Notes: generated from the letters alone by a model not told the origin. Positions 45,484 to 52,813 are shown, counted from the first letter of the stretch. The stretch is DNA of 64,000 nt from Desulfobacterales bacterium (GCA_016342285.1 JAEINQ010000009.1:1-64000); one strand, 5' to 3'. Translations and numbers: made by a program.

Positions 45484-45513
45484 CAGCCCCCCTTCATGCG
45501 TGTCGGCCACGAG

Positions 45514-46353
45514 TTATCCTGCCTCCGTGTATCCGGCCGTGTATTTTTCCATTTCGGCCATGATGGTCCTCGTCCGGTTTCCAGGCCTGCCATCGCCGAT
45601 GGCGCGATCATCCACCTGAACCACCGGCACCAGGCCCTTGTTCGTTCCGGTGATGAATATTTCGTCAGCGGCCAGCATCTCTTCCAGGGACAGGTCGCGA
45701 ATGTCGATGGCGTAGTGACGCCCGGCGATGTCCAGGACTACCTGGCGGGTGATACCCGAGAGAATCCCCCTACCGGGGGTGATCAGCCGGTCTCCGAAAA
45801 ATGCGAAGATGTTGCTGGTGGTCCCCTCCAGAACGAATCCTTCCCGGTCGATGTACAGGGCCTCGATGGCCCCTTTCTCCCGTGCGGTCTTCAGGGCGAT
45901 GGTGGCCGGGATGTAATTGATGCTCTTGGCGCCGGGCTTGTAGCGCTCCACCACCACGGTGACAATGGGTACCCCCTCACTGTACCATTGGGCGGGGAGT
46001 TTCGGGATGGGTGTGACCAGGACCAACAGGCGGGGTTTTCCCTGGGGGGTCATGAAATCCGGACTGGGGCCGCCGGTGACCACCACGCGGAGATTGGCCT
46101 CCGGGTGGGCGTTGCGCCGAAGGGTCTCAAGGACAATGGCGGTCAGTTCGTCCGCGGACCAAGGCAGGCGCAGGCCGATCTCCCCGGCCGAGTGAATCAG
46201 CCGATCAATATGGGCCTGAAGGAAAAAAGGCTTGCCGTTGTAAGTCCGGATCAGGTCAAACACGCCGTAGCCGCGCAGCAGAGCCAGGTCGTTGACCGGC
46301 ACCACCGCCTCATCCGCTGCAACGAAGGTTCCGTCCACATAATAGATGTCCAC
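45514..46353 (-). CDS. Class IV (PLP) aminotransferase
   Basis: The 279-residue PLP enzyme of the BCAT / D-amino-acid transaminase / aminodeoxychorismate lyase fold type IV has an opening YYVDGTFV, RGYGVFDLIRTY, the PLP lysine in GAKSINYIP and EGTTSNIFAFF. Sequence alone does not separate branched-chain from D-amino acid specificity. The GTG at 46353 has GGGGAG upstream and gives the usual family N-terminus; a longer GTG start is possible. It lies 117 bp behind hgcB on the same strand. Confidence 0.86.
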   Translation of the reverse strand: MDIYYVDGTFVAADEAVVPVNDLALLRGYGVFDLIRTYNGKPFFLQAHIDRLIHSAGEIGLRLPWSADELTAIVLETLRRNAHPEANLRVVVTGGPSPDFMTPQGKPRLLVLVTPIPKLPAQWYSEGVPIVTVVVERYKPGAKSINYIPATIALKTAREKGAIEALYIDREGFVLEGTTSNIFAFFGDRLITPGRGILSGITRQVVLDIAGRHYAIDIRDLSLEEMLAADEIFITGTNKGLVPVVQVDDRAIGDGRPGNRTRTIMAEMEKYTAGYTEAG

Positions 46354-46470
46354 AGTCGTCTCCCCATGGCGCCGGGAAATGTCGCTGCCCACATCTGGCG
46401 GCGATCGAAAACCGGCGCGGTCGATGGACGCTTCTTATAGACCTTTGGCCCGGGGGAGACAAGCCTGTTC

Positions 46471-46764
46471 TTAGCAGCATCCGCCGTCACCGCCGCAGGA
46501 GGCGTTTTCCGGGCCGTGAATCCAGGACGAGATGATATAGGCGGCACAACCAGCCCCGGGGGTGACCTGAACGGCCAGGGTGGGGCAATTGGTGGCGCAG
46601 GCCCCGCATTCAATGCACCCGTCCCGGTCGATGATGACAGCCCGCTTTTCCTCAAGGGCCAGCACGCCGCGGGGGCAAACTGTTTGGCAGGCGCCGCAGC
46701 CGACACAGGCCTCGGCATCAAGGGTTAAGGTGGTGACGTTTTTCAGATATCGCATGGGTTTCAT
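46471..46764 (-). CDS. hgcB: HgcB, ferredoxin of the mercury-methylation pair
   Basis: The 97-residue 2[4Fe-4S] protein has clusters C20/C23/C26/C30 (CVGCGAC) and C50/C53/C56/C60 (CIECGAC). The HgcB-specific extras are present: a lone Cys73 after the second cluster, a tail with SWIHGP, and a terminal Cys-Cys pair (C96, C97) implicated in handling Hg(II). HgcB is thought to reduce the corrinoid of HgcA. Placement 212 bp behind hgcA on the same strand confirms the identity; the gap is unusually filled by two hairpin repeats. The ATG three codons in is an alternative start. Confidence 0.92.
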   Translation of the reverse strand: MKPMRYLKNVTTLTLDAEACVGCGACQTVCPRGVLALEEKRAVIIDRDGCIECGACATNCPTLAVQVTPGAGCAAYIISSWIHGPENASCGGDGGCC

Positions 46765-46776
46765 GGGGGTAATCTT

Positions 46777-46976
46777 TAAAAGGGTTCAAGGATTCGAGGG
46801 TCCCAGGGTTCAAGTGTTGGAGCCGGGGCCGCGTTGTCTGTCCCCTGAATCCTCGGCCCCTTGGGCCGTTCAGTTTAAAAGGATTCAAAAATTCGAGGGG
46901 TCAAGTGTGGGAGCCGGGGTTGGTTCGTTTTTCACTTGAATCCTCGACCCCTTGACCCCTCGAACCCTTTGGTTTT
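46777..46976. repeat. Tandem pair of ~100-bp hairpin repeats (family C) between hgcA and hgcB
   Basis: Two head-to-tail units (46777-46876 and 46877-46976) each begin AAAAGG(G/A)TTCAA.GATTCGAGGG and end with the inverted form (TTGAATCCTCG, CCCCTTG, AACCCTTT). Each can fold on itself. The second unit abuts the stop codon of hgcA. Related fragments occur at 15661-15718 and 57594-57630. Confidence 0.85.
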
Positions 46977-48152
46977 CTACACAAAAGCAGAGCCGATCCA
47001 TGTTCCTACGGCGGCGACAACCGCCGCCAGTTGAAGGGGAATGGCCCGGCGCATCTCCTTTTCAACACCGGAAGGCGAGGTAAACGGCGTCGATCCGGTA
47101 AAGTTCATGGCCAGAAATGAGCTCAGGGCCGCGGTGCAGAGCAGCAGGGCCAAGGCGGCCAGGCCGGTCAGGGGAACCCCCATGGCCCAGATTACCCCGC
47201 CGCCGGCTGCCAGGCCGGCAACGGCGCCTTTAAAGGCAAAGGCGGCGCCGGGAATCCAGGGGAGCAGCGCGGGCGAGACCACGGTTCCGGCGACTATGCC
47301 GGCAGCACAGGCCCCTGCCAACAGCCACCCCCGGTGCCAGGCTGCCCCGGCGCTGAACAGCCCCGGCCCCAGCCCGGAGAGGAGAAAGGCGGCGATTAGG
47401 ATCCAAAACGCCGGCTTTGGCAGGAAACTCAGCTCCACGGGGACCAGGACCAGGCGTTCCTTCAATGTAAAGGTGACCCGGCGCATGGCCGGATCGGCCT
47501 TCATTCCGGCACCCAGGAAAGCCGGCAAGTCCGATGCCCGCACCGGACCCCATACCACTTCGAATCCGCACCCTTTTCTGACTTCCCGGGCGCTGACCCC
47601 TGTGGCGCCGAGTTGGGGCATAACCAGCTTTTTGTGTGAGACGATCCGGTCCAGTCCGGTCCGTTCGACCTGGCGGATCACCTCGGCCGTGGAAAACGTC
47701 CCCTTGCTGGCGGCACACCAGACGTTGACCCCCCGGGTGTCGAGCACCAGGATCCAGGCACCGATTTTGTCCAGCTTCCGGCGCAGGGTGTCAAAGCTGA
47801 GTTTGTAATTGGCCGTCACCAGCACCGGGGATTCGGGTTCCGGCTTTCCCACGGCGTAAAGCCCGGGGGCCACGGGGTAGTGGTCCCGGTTTACCCCGAG
47901 CCGGGCACCCACGGTGCCGGCCAGATCCCAGCAGTTTAAAACGGTGTGAACCACCGGTACTGGGCCGGCAGGGGTGTCGAGAAAATCGGCCACGAAATGG
48001 CGAAGGCGGTAGCCCGCCCGTTCATGGGGGCTGCTCGCCGGCATCGGGGAGCTGCCGCGGCAGGAGGCCTCCTGGCTGGCGAAGCCGTTGTCTTCGGCCG
48101 CCTTGGGGGCCATGGGAAATGGGGTTGGGTCCATGGTTTTTAGCTCTTTCAT
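46977..48152 (-). CDS. hgcA: HgcA, corrinoid membrane protein for mercury methylation
   Basis: The 391-residue protein has a cytoplasmic corrinoid-binding domain at about 60-230 and five membrane helices at about 248-391. The cap-helix motif that donates the cobalt-ligating Cys reads NVWCAASKG (Cys146). The known consensus is N(V/I)WCA(A/G)GK, so Ser149 replaces a near-invariant Gly (AGC for GGC). Flanking HgcA hallmarks are intact: HYPVAPGLYAVG, VTANYKLSFD, GTFSTAEV, VMPQLGATG, GPVRASDLPAFL and MRRVTFTLKERL. HgcA transfers a methyl group to Hg(II), giving methylmercury. The first 50 residues form a low-complexity extension. A start at 48134 is possible. Confidence 0.93.
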   Translation of the reverse strand: MKELKTMDPTPFPMAPKAAEDNGFASQEASCRGSSPMPASSPHERAGYRLRHFVADFLDTPAGPVPVVHTVLNCWDLAGTVGARLGVNRDHYPVAPGLYAVGKPEPESPVLVTANYKLSFDTLRRKLDKIGAWILVLDTRGVNVWCAASKGTFSTAEVIRQVERTGLDRIVSHKKLVMPQLGATGVSAREVRKGCGFEVVWGPVRASDLPAFLGAGMKADPAMRRVTFTLKERLVLVPVELSFLPKPAFWILIAAFLLSGLGPGLFSAGAAWHRGWLLAGACAAGIVAGTVVSPALLPWIPGAAFAFKGAVAGLAAGGGVIWAMGVPLTGLAALALLLCTAALSSFLAMNFTGSTPFTSPSGVEKEMRRAIPLQLAAVVAAVGTWIGSAFV

Positions 48153-48406
48153 AATGCTTTCAATTCAGACAGGATGAACAGGATTTTCAGGATGAAAACC
48201 TATTTGACCCGGCCGGAAGCCGGGATCAAATGATTCTGTCCGCTTCGCGGAAAATGCCACCAAATCAGCCTGTTCGGTTTCAGTTAACTGTTGCCGTCGC
48301 CTCGCCGAAGGCGATACGCTCTTGCCTTGCCGGCTTCCGGCCGTCAGGGCAAAAGCCTGTGTATCATGTCAATCCTGTCTGAGATGTTTTCGCGTTTAAA
48401 TGGCCG
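48153..48406. other. hgcA leader region with two hairpins
   Basis: No gene is seen in this 254-bp gap between arsR and hgcA. One hairpin near 48208-48231 pairs TTTGA.CCGGC with GCCGG.TCAAA. A second near 48330-48352 pairs GCCGG with CCGGC. Either could slow transcription from the arsR promoter into hgcA. Confidence 0.5.
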
Positions 48407-48724
48407 TCAAAGGACGGCGGCCATTTTTTTGAATCGCTTGAGCAGATCCAGGTCGAGGCAGTAGCAGGTCCGTGGGCCTTCCACCTCGCCGCGGACCAGC
48501 CCGGCGTCCTTTAAAATCTTCAGGTGCTGGCTCACCGTGGACTGGGCCAGGGGCAAAATATCCACGATCTGTCCGCAGATGCACCGGTTTTCCGCCTTGA
48601 GGTGTTCCACAATGCGGATCCGCGCCGGATGCCCCAGGGCCTTGCACAGGGCGGCAAAGGTGTCGGTATCCAGGGGTTCGTCAGCAGCAGCGGTTTTGTT
48701 TTTAATCTCGGCGATATCCTGCAA
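48407..48724 (-). CDS. ArsR-family metalloregulator
   Basis: This 105-residue winged-helix repressor has ALGHPARIRIVEHL and the recognition helix QSTVSQHLKILKDAGLV. CICGQI lies in the alpha-3 position, where ArsR-type sensors bind As(III)/Sb(III). The start is TTG at 48724, supported by AAAGGAGG 4 nt upstream; no ATG is suitable. ArsR-like genes upstream of hgcAB are known in other Desulfobacterota, so co-regulation of hgcA and hgcB is likely. The inducing metal is not determined. Confidence 0.9.
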   Translation of the reverse strand: MQDIAEIKNKTAAADEPLDTDTFAALCKALGHPARIRIVEHLKAENRCICGQIVDILPLAQSTVSQHLKILKDAGLVRGEVEGPRTCYCLDLDLLKRFKKMAAVL

Positions 48725-48991
48725 TGGACCTCCTTTAATCGTAAAACGACGATATACGATGATAGAGGTCTCGTCAACCGTTCTTTTTCACTCAAAGACG
48801 CCACGGCGCAAAGGTCAAAAGCAGAAACTTGATGCACTCGTAAAAAGTTCCAGGTCCTGTTATGCTTGCAAGCCTGCCTCTTCGCAGGAAGGGGCAGGCA
48901 TCCATAAACATTTGAAATTAATGGATTCCCTAAACATGGTCATGAAGATTGGAAAGACCTTAGAAGTAAATTTTACATTTGGCACAAATAG
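48725..48991. other. Divergent spacer between arsR and the response-regulator gene
   Basis: Beyond the arsR promoter this 267-bp stretch holds degenerate repeat fragments (ACGCCACGGCGCAAAGG near 48800 and a CTGCCTCTTCGCAGG hairpin near 48883). No gene is supported. Confidence 0.5.
48738..48777 (-). promoter_or_regulatory. Sigma-70-like promoter with overlapping ArsR operator
   Basis: On the minus strand TTGACG (48772-48777) and TATCGT (48749-48754) are spaced by 17 bp, a good -35/-10 pair. An inverted repeat ATCGTA-N11-TACGAT spans 48738-48760 and covers the -10 element, where an ArsR repressor would block polymerase. The ribosome-binding site of arsR follows directly. Confidence 0.65.
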
Positions 48992-49450
48992 ATGTTCACA
49001 TTCCTTTTGGTAGATGACGAAAAAGAGCTCATCGAAACGATCGCCCAACGTTTGCATCAACGGGGCTTTGGGGTCGATTGTGCTTTTTCCGGGATGGATG
49101 CGCTGAATCGACTGGAAAAAGGTGGCGCCATTGATGTCGTTGTCCTGGATGTGAAAATGCCCGATCTTGACGGCATTAAACTGGTTGAAATCATCAAGGA
49201 AAAACACCCTCTCATCGAGGTCGTCATGATGACGGGGCACGCGACAATCGATTCTGCCATCGAAGCGATGAAGTTTGGCGCTTTTGATTATCTGACGAAA
49301 CCGTGTGATCTGGATGATCTCATTGCCAAGGCAACGAAAGCCATTGCCAGGAAAAAAGAACGCGAGGCTGAAATCCTCAGCCTGAGGATGAAACCGTACA
49401 TTTCGGACCGGGAACGGGAAGAACGGATAGCCCGGATCCTGGAAAAATAG
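48992..49450 (+). CDS. Single-domain response regulator with C-terminal extension
   Basis: The receiver domain at 1-120 has all switch residues: acidic pocket Asp8-Asp9, phosphoacceptor Asp53 in VLDVKMP, Thr81 and Lys103 (LTKPCD). A lysine/glutamate-rich helix of about 35 residues follows; there is no DNA-binding or enzymatic output domain. The receiver resembles NtrC-type receivers. No histidine kinase is nearby, so it is an orphan. Confidence 0.85.
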   Translation: MFTFLLVDDEKELIETIAQRLHQRGFGVDCAFSGMDALNRLEKGGAIDVVVLDVKMPDLDGIKLVEIIKEKHPLIEVVMMTGHATIDSAIEAMKFGAFDYLTKPCDLDDLIAKATKAIARKKEREAEILSLRMKPYISDREREERIARILEK

Positions 49451-49542
49451 AGGATCACCCCAATCGCAAAGTTTTTCTGGCACGGATCAGGCGTCGCCTT
49501 CGGCTATGCCCGACAGGTGACGCGGATGACACGGATTATTTG

Positions 49543-49585
49543 TTCGGCCAGAACAGGACTCGATTCCGCTAACAGGATTTCTTGG
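49543..49585. repeat. Interspersed repeat family F, copy 2
   Basis: TTCGGCCAGAACAGGACTCG and the following bases match 17152-17194 with a few substitutions. Confidence 0.7.
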
Positions 49586-49656
49586 CGTTCGTTGCGCCTT
49601 AAGCGGCTTGTGGGGCATAGCTCGCAGAGCGACGCCTCATGCGGGCGATGAGATAA

Positions 49657-49902
49657 AACGAGTCGTCTGGGGGTCGAAAGATAGAAAAGACGGATTTCGC
49701 CAAGCCTGCCAATTATTGGGAGAAAAGGCTCAAGCCAGATCAGGCTTTGGGAAAAGCCCTCCAAGGGGAGGGGCAATTTGTCCCTGCCCTTGTCTTGGCA
49801 TTTGCGACGGCCGGCGGTCGTCAGGAACTCCTGCGCGGGAATACCGAGGCCATCCTCCGCCTGACCCAATCTATCCCCAGCCCAAGGCTTTTCATGCGTT
49901 GA
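49657..49902 (+). pseudogene. Remnant of a prophage-antirepressor/DinD-like protein
   Basis: A frame of 81 codons without a good start reads like the middle of Bro-N/DinD-type antirepressor proteins: KPANYWEKRLK, ATAGGRQELLRGNTE and ILRLTQSIPSPR, after which the family's usual AEPFKRW is replaced by a stop. The N-terminal part cannot be found in any frame. I infer a truncated relic; a chance open frame cannot be excluded. Confidence 0.45.
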
Positions 49903-50056
49903 CCGGCCCGAGTAACAGAAAACATGAGTTCATTGCAAGCTTCCAGGCCGTCCATTCCGCAACCCATGAATTTTTTTGGTTTGATTTTCGATTCTCAGTA
50001 TGTATTATTACAGATACCGATACAAGTACTAAATCAAGTATGAAAAGGAGCGGCTT

Positions 50057-50329
50057 ATGAACACCATACCAGCTCAGGAAATCAAACGACGTGGCATTAC
50101 CGCCGTGGATGAACTCATTGAAACAGGCGATGTCCATATCATCAAAAACAATCAACCCCGGTACGTGGTGCTCTCTGAAGCACGGTATCGGGAATTGATC
50201 GAGGCGCAGAACGAGGCGTACACGGCAAGGGTGCGTGCATCGCTGGAAGACCTCAGGGAAGGCAGGGTGAGCCGTTTTGCTTCGGCCAAGGAGCTTTTGA
50301 ACGCCATTGAGAGCGAGGATGAAGCGTAA
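50057..50329 (+). CDS. Phd/YefM-family antitoxin
   Basis: The 90-residue antitoxin has an N-terminal DNA-binding Phd/YefM fold (MNTIPAQEIKRRGITAVDEL, PRYVVLSEARYREL) and a C-terminal, likely disordered, toxin-binding tail (LREGRVSRFASAKELLNAI). AAAGGAG precedes the ATG. The stop overlaps the toxin start by one base (TAATG), giving coupled translation. Antitoxins of this type also repress their own promoter. Confidence 0.88.
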   Translation: MNTIPAQEIKRRGITAVDELIETGDVHIIKNNQPRYVVLSEARYRELIEAQNEAYTARVRASLEDLREGRVSRFASAKELLNAIESEDEA

Positions 50330-50604
50330 TGTTCACGCTTGTTGCGACTCAGCATTTTTTGCGTCGTTCTCGCAAATTCCTGAAGAAGCATCCGGAACTA
50401 AAGGGCCGCTTTGCACGCACCATTGACAACTTGGCCCAAGATCCGTTTGCCCCCCATCTGGCCTACCATCACCTTGGCGGCAAGCTCAAAGGCGTTCAGG
50501 CAATCAGCATCACCGATAGCTATCGAATCACCTTGACCATTGTCATTTCCGACCGGGAAATCATCCTGCTGGATGTCGGAAGCCATGAGGATGTGTACCG
50601 GTAA
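50329..50604 (+). CDS. RelE/YafQ-family mRNA-cleaving toxin
   Basis: The 91-residue product has the RelE-superfamily fold signatures: basic N-terminal helix FLRRSRKFLKKHPELK, YHHLGGKLKGVQAISITDSYRI on the core strands, and the terminal LLDVGSHEDVYR with the catalytic-type His and Tyr. Such toxins cut mRNA in the ribosomal A site. The length is typical and there is no sign of inactivation. Confidence 0.88.
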   Translation: MFTLVATQHFLRRSRKFLKKHPELKGRFARTIDNLAQDPFAPHLAYHHLGGKLKGVQAISITDSYRITLTIVISDREIILLDVGSHEDVYR

Positions 50605-50766
50605 AATGGAAAAGGGGGCAAATCCTGGTATCAGCCGTCAGCGCGGGCAAAGGCTTTGCGGGCGGATGAGGCTGTTTTACCTCTTTCGACTGAGATTTGA
50701 CACGCTATATCAAAATGCTGATCTTTGCAGCACGCTATTATTTGCGAACTGAGGAGATCGAGCGTT

Positions 50767-51157
50767 ATGAATGAAAATAAATTCGATGCCAAAAAATATT
50801 TCACCGGACCATCCCAGCATTGTACCCGTGAAAACCGAAGAACACGCCGTGCCCCTTGGCGACGGCGTCGCAGACCTCGTGTTTATGATTAACGTCCATC
50901 ATGAACTGGACAACCCCGCCCTGACGCTCGAAGAGTCGCACCGGCTACTGAAACCCGATGGAAAAATCTTCATTGTCGATTGGAAAAAAACCGATATGCC
51001 GGAAGGGCCACCGGCGGAAAGACGGCTTTTGCCGGAACAAGTTGGCGACCAATTGGCCACCGCCGGATTTGAACAGGTAGAAATTTACAATGAACTGCCG
51101 AAGCATTTTCTGGTTGTCGGGAAAAAGAACCCTCTGTTCAATGATCAATCCAAGTGA
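50767..51157 (+). pseudogene. SAM methyltransferase gene with internal deletion
   Basis: A GAGGAG site and ATG at 50767 open a frame MNENKFDAKKYF typical of the N-terminus of a UbiE-like methyltransferase. After about 12 codons that frame becomes nonsense. The rest of the protein resumes in another frame with VKTEEHAVPLGDGVADLVFMINVHHEL, LLKPDGKIFIVDWKK and a complete C-terminus. The missing section would hold motif I and the SAM-binding strands (roughly 80 residues). The deletion plus frameshift means the product cannot bind SAM; I treat it as inactive. Confidence 0.7.
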
Positions 51158-51246
51158 TCTGATCGGTATCGGTGTGTTGCTCCCGGACCGCTCGGCGAAT
51201 CGTTAGCCCGTGGAGATAAAATGAAACCGCAAATGAGGAGGGAAAA

Positions 51247-51564
51247 ATGAAGGCCTTTGCCGATAAAGTGTACGATCTTTTAAGGACGGTGCCTGAAGGG
51301 CGCGTAACGACCTATAAAGAAATTGCCAATGCCCTGGAAACCAGAGCATATCGTGCGGTCGGGCAGGCCATGCGAAGAAACCCTTTTGCGCCCGAAGTTC
51401 CCTGACACCGGGTTGTTGCCACATCCGGTCGGATTGGGGGATTTCAAGGAAAGACATCGGGAGCCGCGATACGGAAAAAAATAGAAATGCTCAAAGACGA
51501 AGGGATCGTATGCCACGAAGGAAAAATAAGTCATTTTAAAGACGTTCTTTTTCGATTCTCATAG
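51247..51564 (+). CDS. O6-alkylguanine-DNA alkyltransferase family, TGA at the catalytic Cys (candidate selenoprotein)
   Basis: The frame from ATG 51247 (GAGGAGGG just upstream) encodes a complete 105-residue MGMT/Ogt domain: the HTH with VTTYKEIA and RAVGQAMRRNP, then APEVP-x-HRVV, SGRIGGFQGKTSG and the usual C-terminus to TAG at 51562. The residue x is codon 53, TGA at 51403-51405, exactly where the family has the alkyl-accepting Cys of PCHR. No other stop or frameshift occurs. A hairpin 21 nt downstream with a GGTC loop resembles a bacterial SECIS. I infer selenocysteine at the active site. A TGC-to-TGA nonsense mutation is the alternative, and neighbouring decayed genes keep it open. Confidence 0.7.
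51416..51441 (+). promoter_or_regulatory. Candidate bacterial SECIS hairpin
   Basis: Downstream of the in-frame TGA, ATCC (51423-51426) pairs with GGAT (51431-51434) around loop GGTC (51427-51430). A 2x2 internal loop and a further CC/GG step follow. The TGA-to-loop distance of 21 nt and G residues at the loop start fit known bacterial SECIS constraints. A competing stem ACCGG/CCGGT (51407-51429) is possible. Confidence 0.45.
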
Positions 51565-51601
51565 TGCCTGAATTATGAATGATTAGAGAATCCATCAAAA
51601 C

Positions 51602-52585
51602 TCATTGCACACCGTAATTGGCCACCATGGCCGCCGCTTCCCTGGCCACGGCCTCCTTTAGCGATTCGGGTTCCAGCACCGTCGCCGCCGCCCCCCACTT
51701 GAGCACCCAGAACTTGAATTCATCGGTGACCGCCACCCGGGCCAGCAGGTCGATGGCGCCGTCGGGCTTCTCCTCGATCTGCTGGGAGGCGTGCCAGGTC
51801 TTTTCCCGAATGTAGCCGGCCACCTCGGGGGCAAAACGAATGCGCACCGCTTCGGGTTTTCCCACGAAGACGCCGAAGCTGCCGGCCATGAAGGATTCCA
51901 GGTCAAAACCTTCGGGGATCTCAAAGGCCTCGTCGGTGGACTCGATTTCAGCAATGCGGTCCACGGCGAAAATGCGCACCGCATCGCGCAGCCGGCAATG
52001 GCCGATGATGTAGAAGGTGCCGTCGTAATACCAGATTTTATACGGCGCCACCCGGCGGCGGGTGATCTTGCCGCGGTTCATGGCGCCATAGGCTATTTCC
52101 ACGTGACGACGGTTAAAAACAGCGTCATTGACCGTGGCGAGAATGTCGCGGAATTGGCCGTAGTCCTTGTACGGTTCGGGCGCCACCTGAAGGCTCTCTT
52201 CGACCTTTTCCAGGAAGGCCAGGGTCTGGGGGCTGACGGTGGCCTTGATCTTGGCAAAGAGAGACTCCAGGGATTCGTAAATGACGGTGTTTTTCAGGGC
52301 CTTTAACATGTCGCGGCTGAAATACAGGGCCATGAGCTCGGTGAGGTTAAAGGGGATGGGCGGCTGGCGGCGCACCGTCTCGAGAATCGACCACAGGTGT
52401 TTGCCGTCGATGCGCTCCGTGGTCAGGGGAAACCCACCCAGTTGAAGCGCTTCCAAATCCCTGTAAACGGTTCGTGGGTGGCAGTCGAGCGCTTCGGCCA
52501 GGGCCTGGGCGGAAATGCCCCGGTTGGCCGATATCAGCCGCTGAATGATCTGCCACTGTCGCCCCAGTTGTTCGCCTCTTGCCAT
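51602..52585 (-). CDS. WYL-domain transcriptional regulator
   Basis: This 327-residue regulator has an N-terminal HTH at about 5-60 (GISAQALAEALDCHPRTVYRDLEAL). A WYL domain at about 145-215 follows (RRVAPYKIWYYDGTFYIIGHC, AVDRIAEIE), then a WCX C-terminal domain. WYL proteins bind nucleic acid or cyclic nucleotide ligands and control stress, defence or lipid genes. GAGGAG 6 nt upstream selects the ATG at 52585. It is divergent from the small-ORF pair at 52814-53132, which may be its targets. Confidence 0.88.
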   Translation of the reverse strand: MARGEQLGRQWQIIQRLISANRGISAQALAEALDCHPRTVYRDLEALQLGGFPLTTERIDGKHLWSILETVRRQPPIPFNLTELMALYFSRDMLKALKNTVIYESLESLFAKIKATVSPQTLAFLEKVEESLQVAPEPYKDYGQFRDILATVNDAVFNRRHVEIAYGAMNRGKITRRRVAPYKIWYYDGTFYIIGHCRLRDAVRIFAVDRIAEIESTDEAFEIPEGFDLESFMAGSFGVFVGKPEAVRIRFAPEVAGYIREKTWHASQQIEEKPDGAIDLLARVAVTDEFKFWVLKWGAAATVLEPESLKEAVAREAAAMVANYGVQ

Positions 52586-52813
52586 GGGTCTCCTCTCCGG
52601 TTCGGTTTTCCACTTCAAATGATTGCTAACAGGGTGGGCGGCCGATTGCAACTCCGGCGCGCGGCGGTTCAAAAAAAATAAAAAAAGTGCCGACCGTGTG
52701 ACCGTATCTGTCACAGGCCGGCGGTATCCTGGCGGTGATGATGGGAAACGTGGGCCTGCCGGGTTCTGGGGCAGGCATGGCCTGAAACGGATCGAATTCA
52801 CGGGAGGTGACCC

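Larger units (their letters stand above)
49451..50056. other. Gene-poor accessory segment
   Basis: This 606-bp region contains the family-F repeat at 49543-49585 and a likely antirepressor remnant at 49657-49902. Other reading frames look like chance. Confidence 0.5.

Noticed and set aside
46977-48152. Assignment of this gene as a CO dehydrogenase/acetyl-CoA synthase corrinoid subunit (CdhD-like)
   Set aside because: The cap-helix Cys motif, five C-terminal membrane helices and the adjacent HgcB gene are specific to HgcA.
49608-50060. 150-codon frame covering the antirepressor-like remnant
   Set aside because: The frame gives unrelated Arg/Pro-rich sequence; the recognisable similarity is in another frame.
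50771-51157. Intact 128-residue methyltransferase starting MKINSMPKN
   Set aside because: That start has no ribosome-binding site of its own and lacks motif I; the true start is in a different frame 4 bases upstream, so the gene is broken.
51247-51405. A short 52-residue protein ending at the TGA
   Set aside because: It would end one residue before the catalytic His-Arg, while the following 52 codons keep the family sequence in the same frame; a read-through product fits better.
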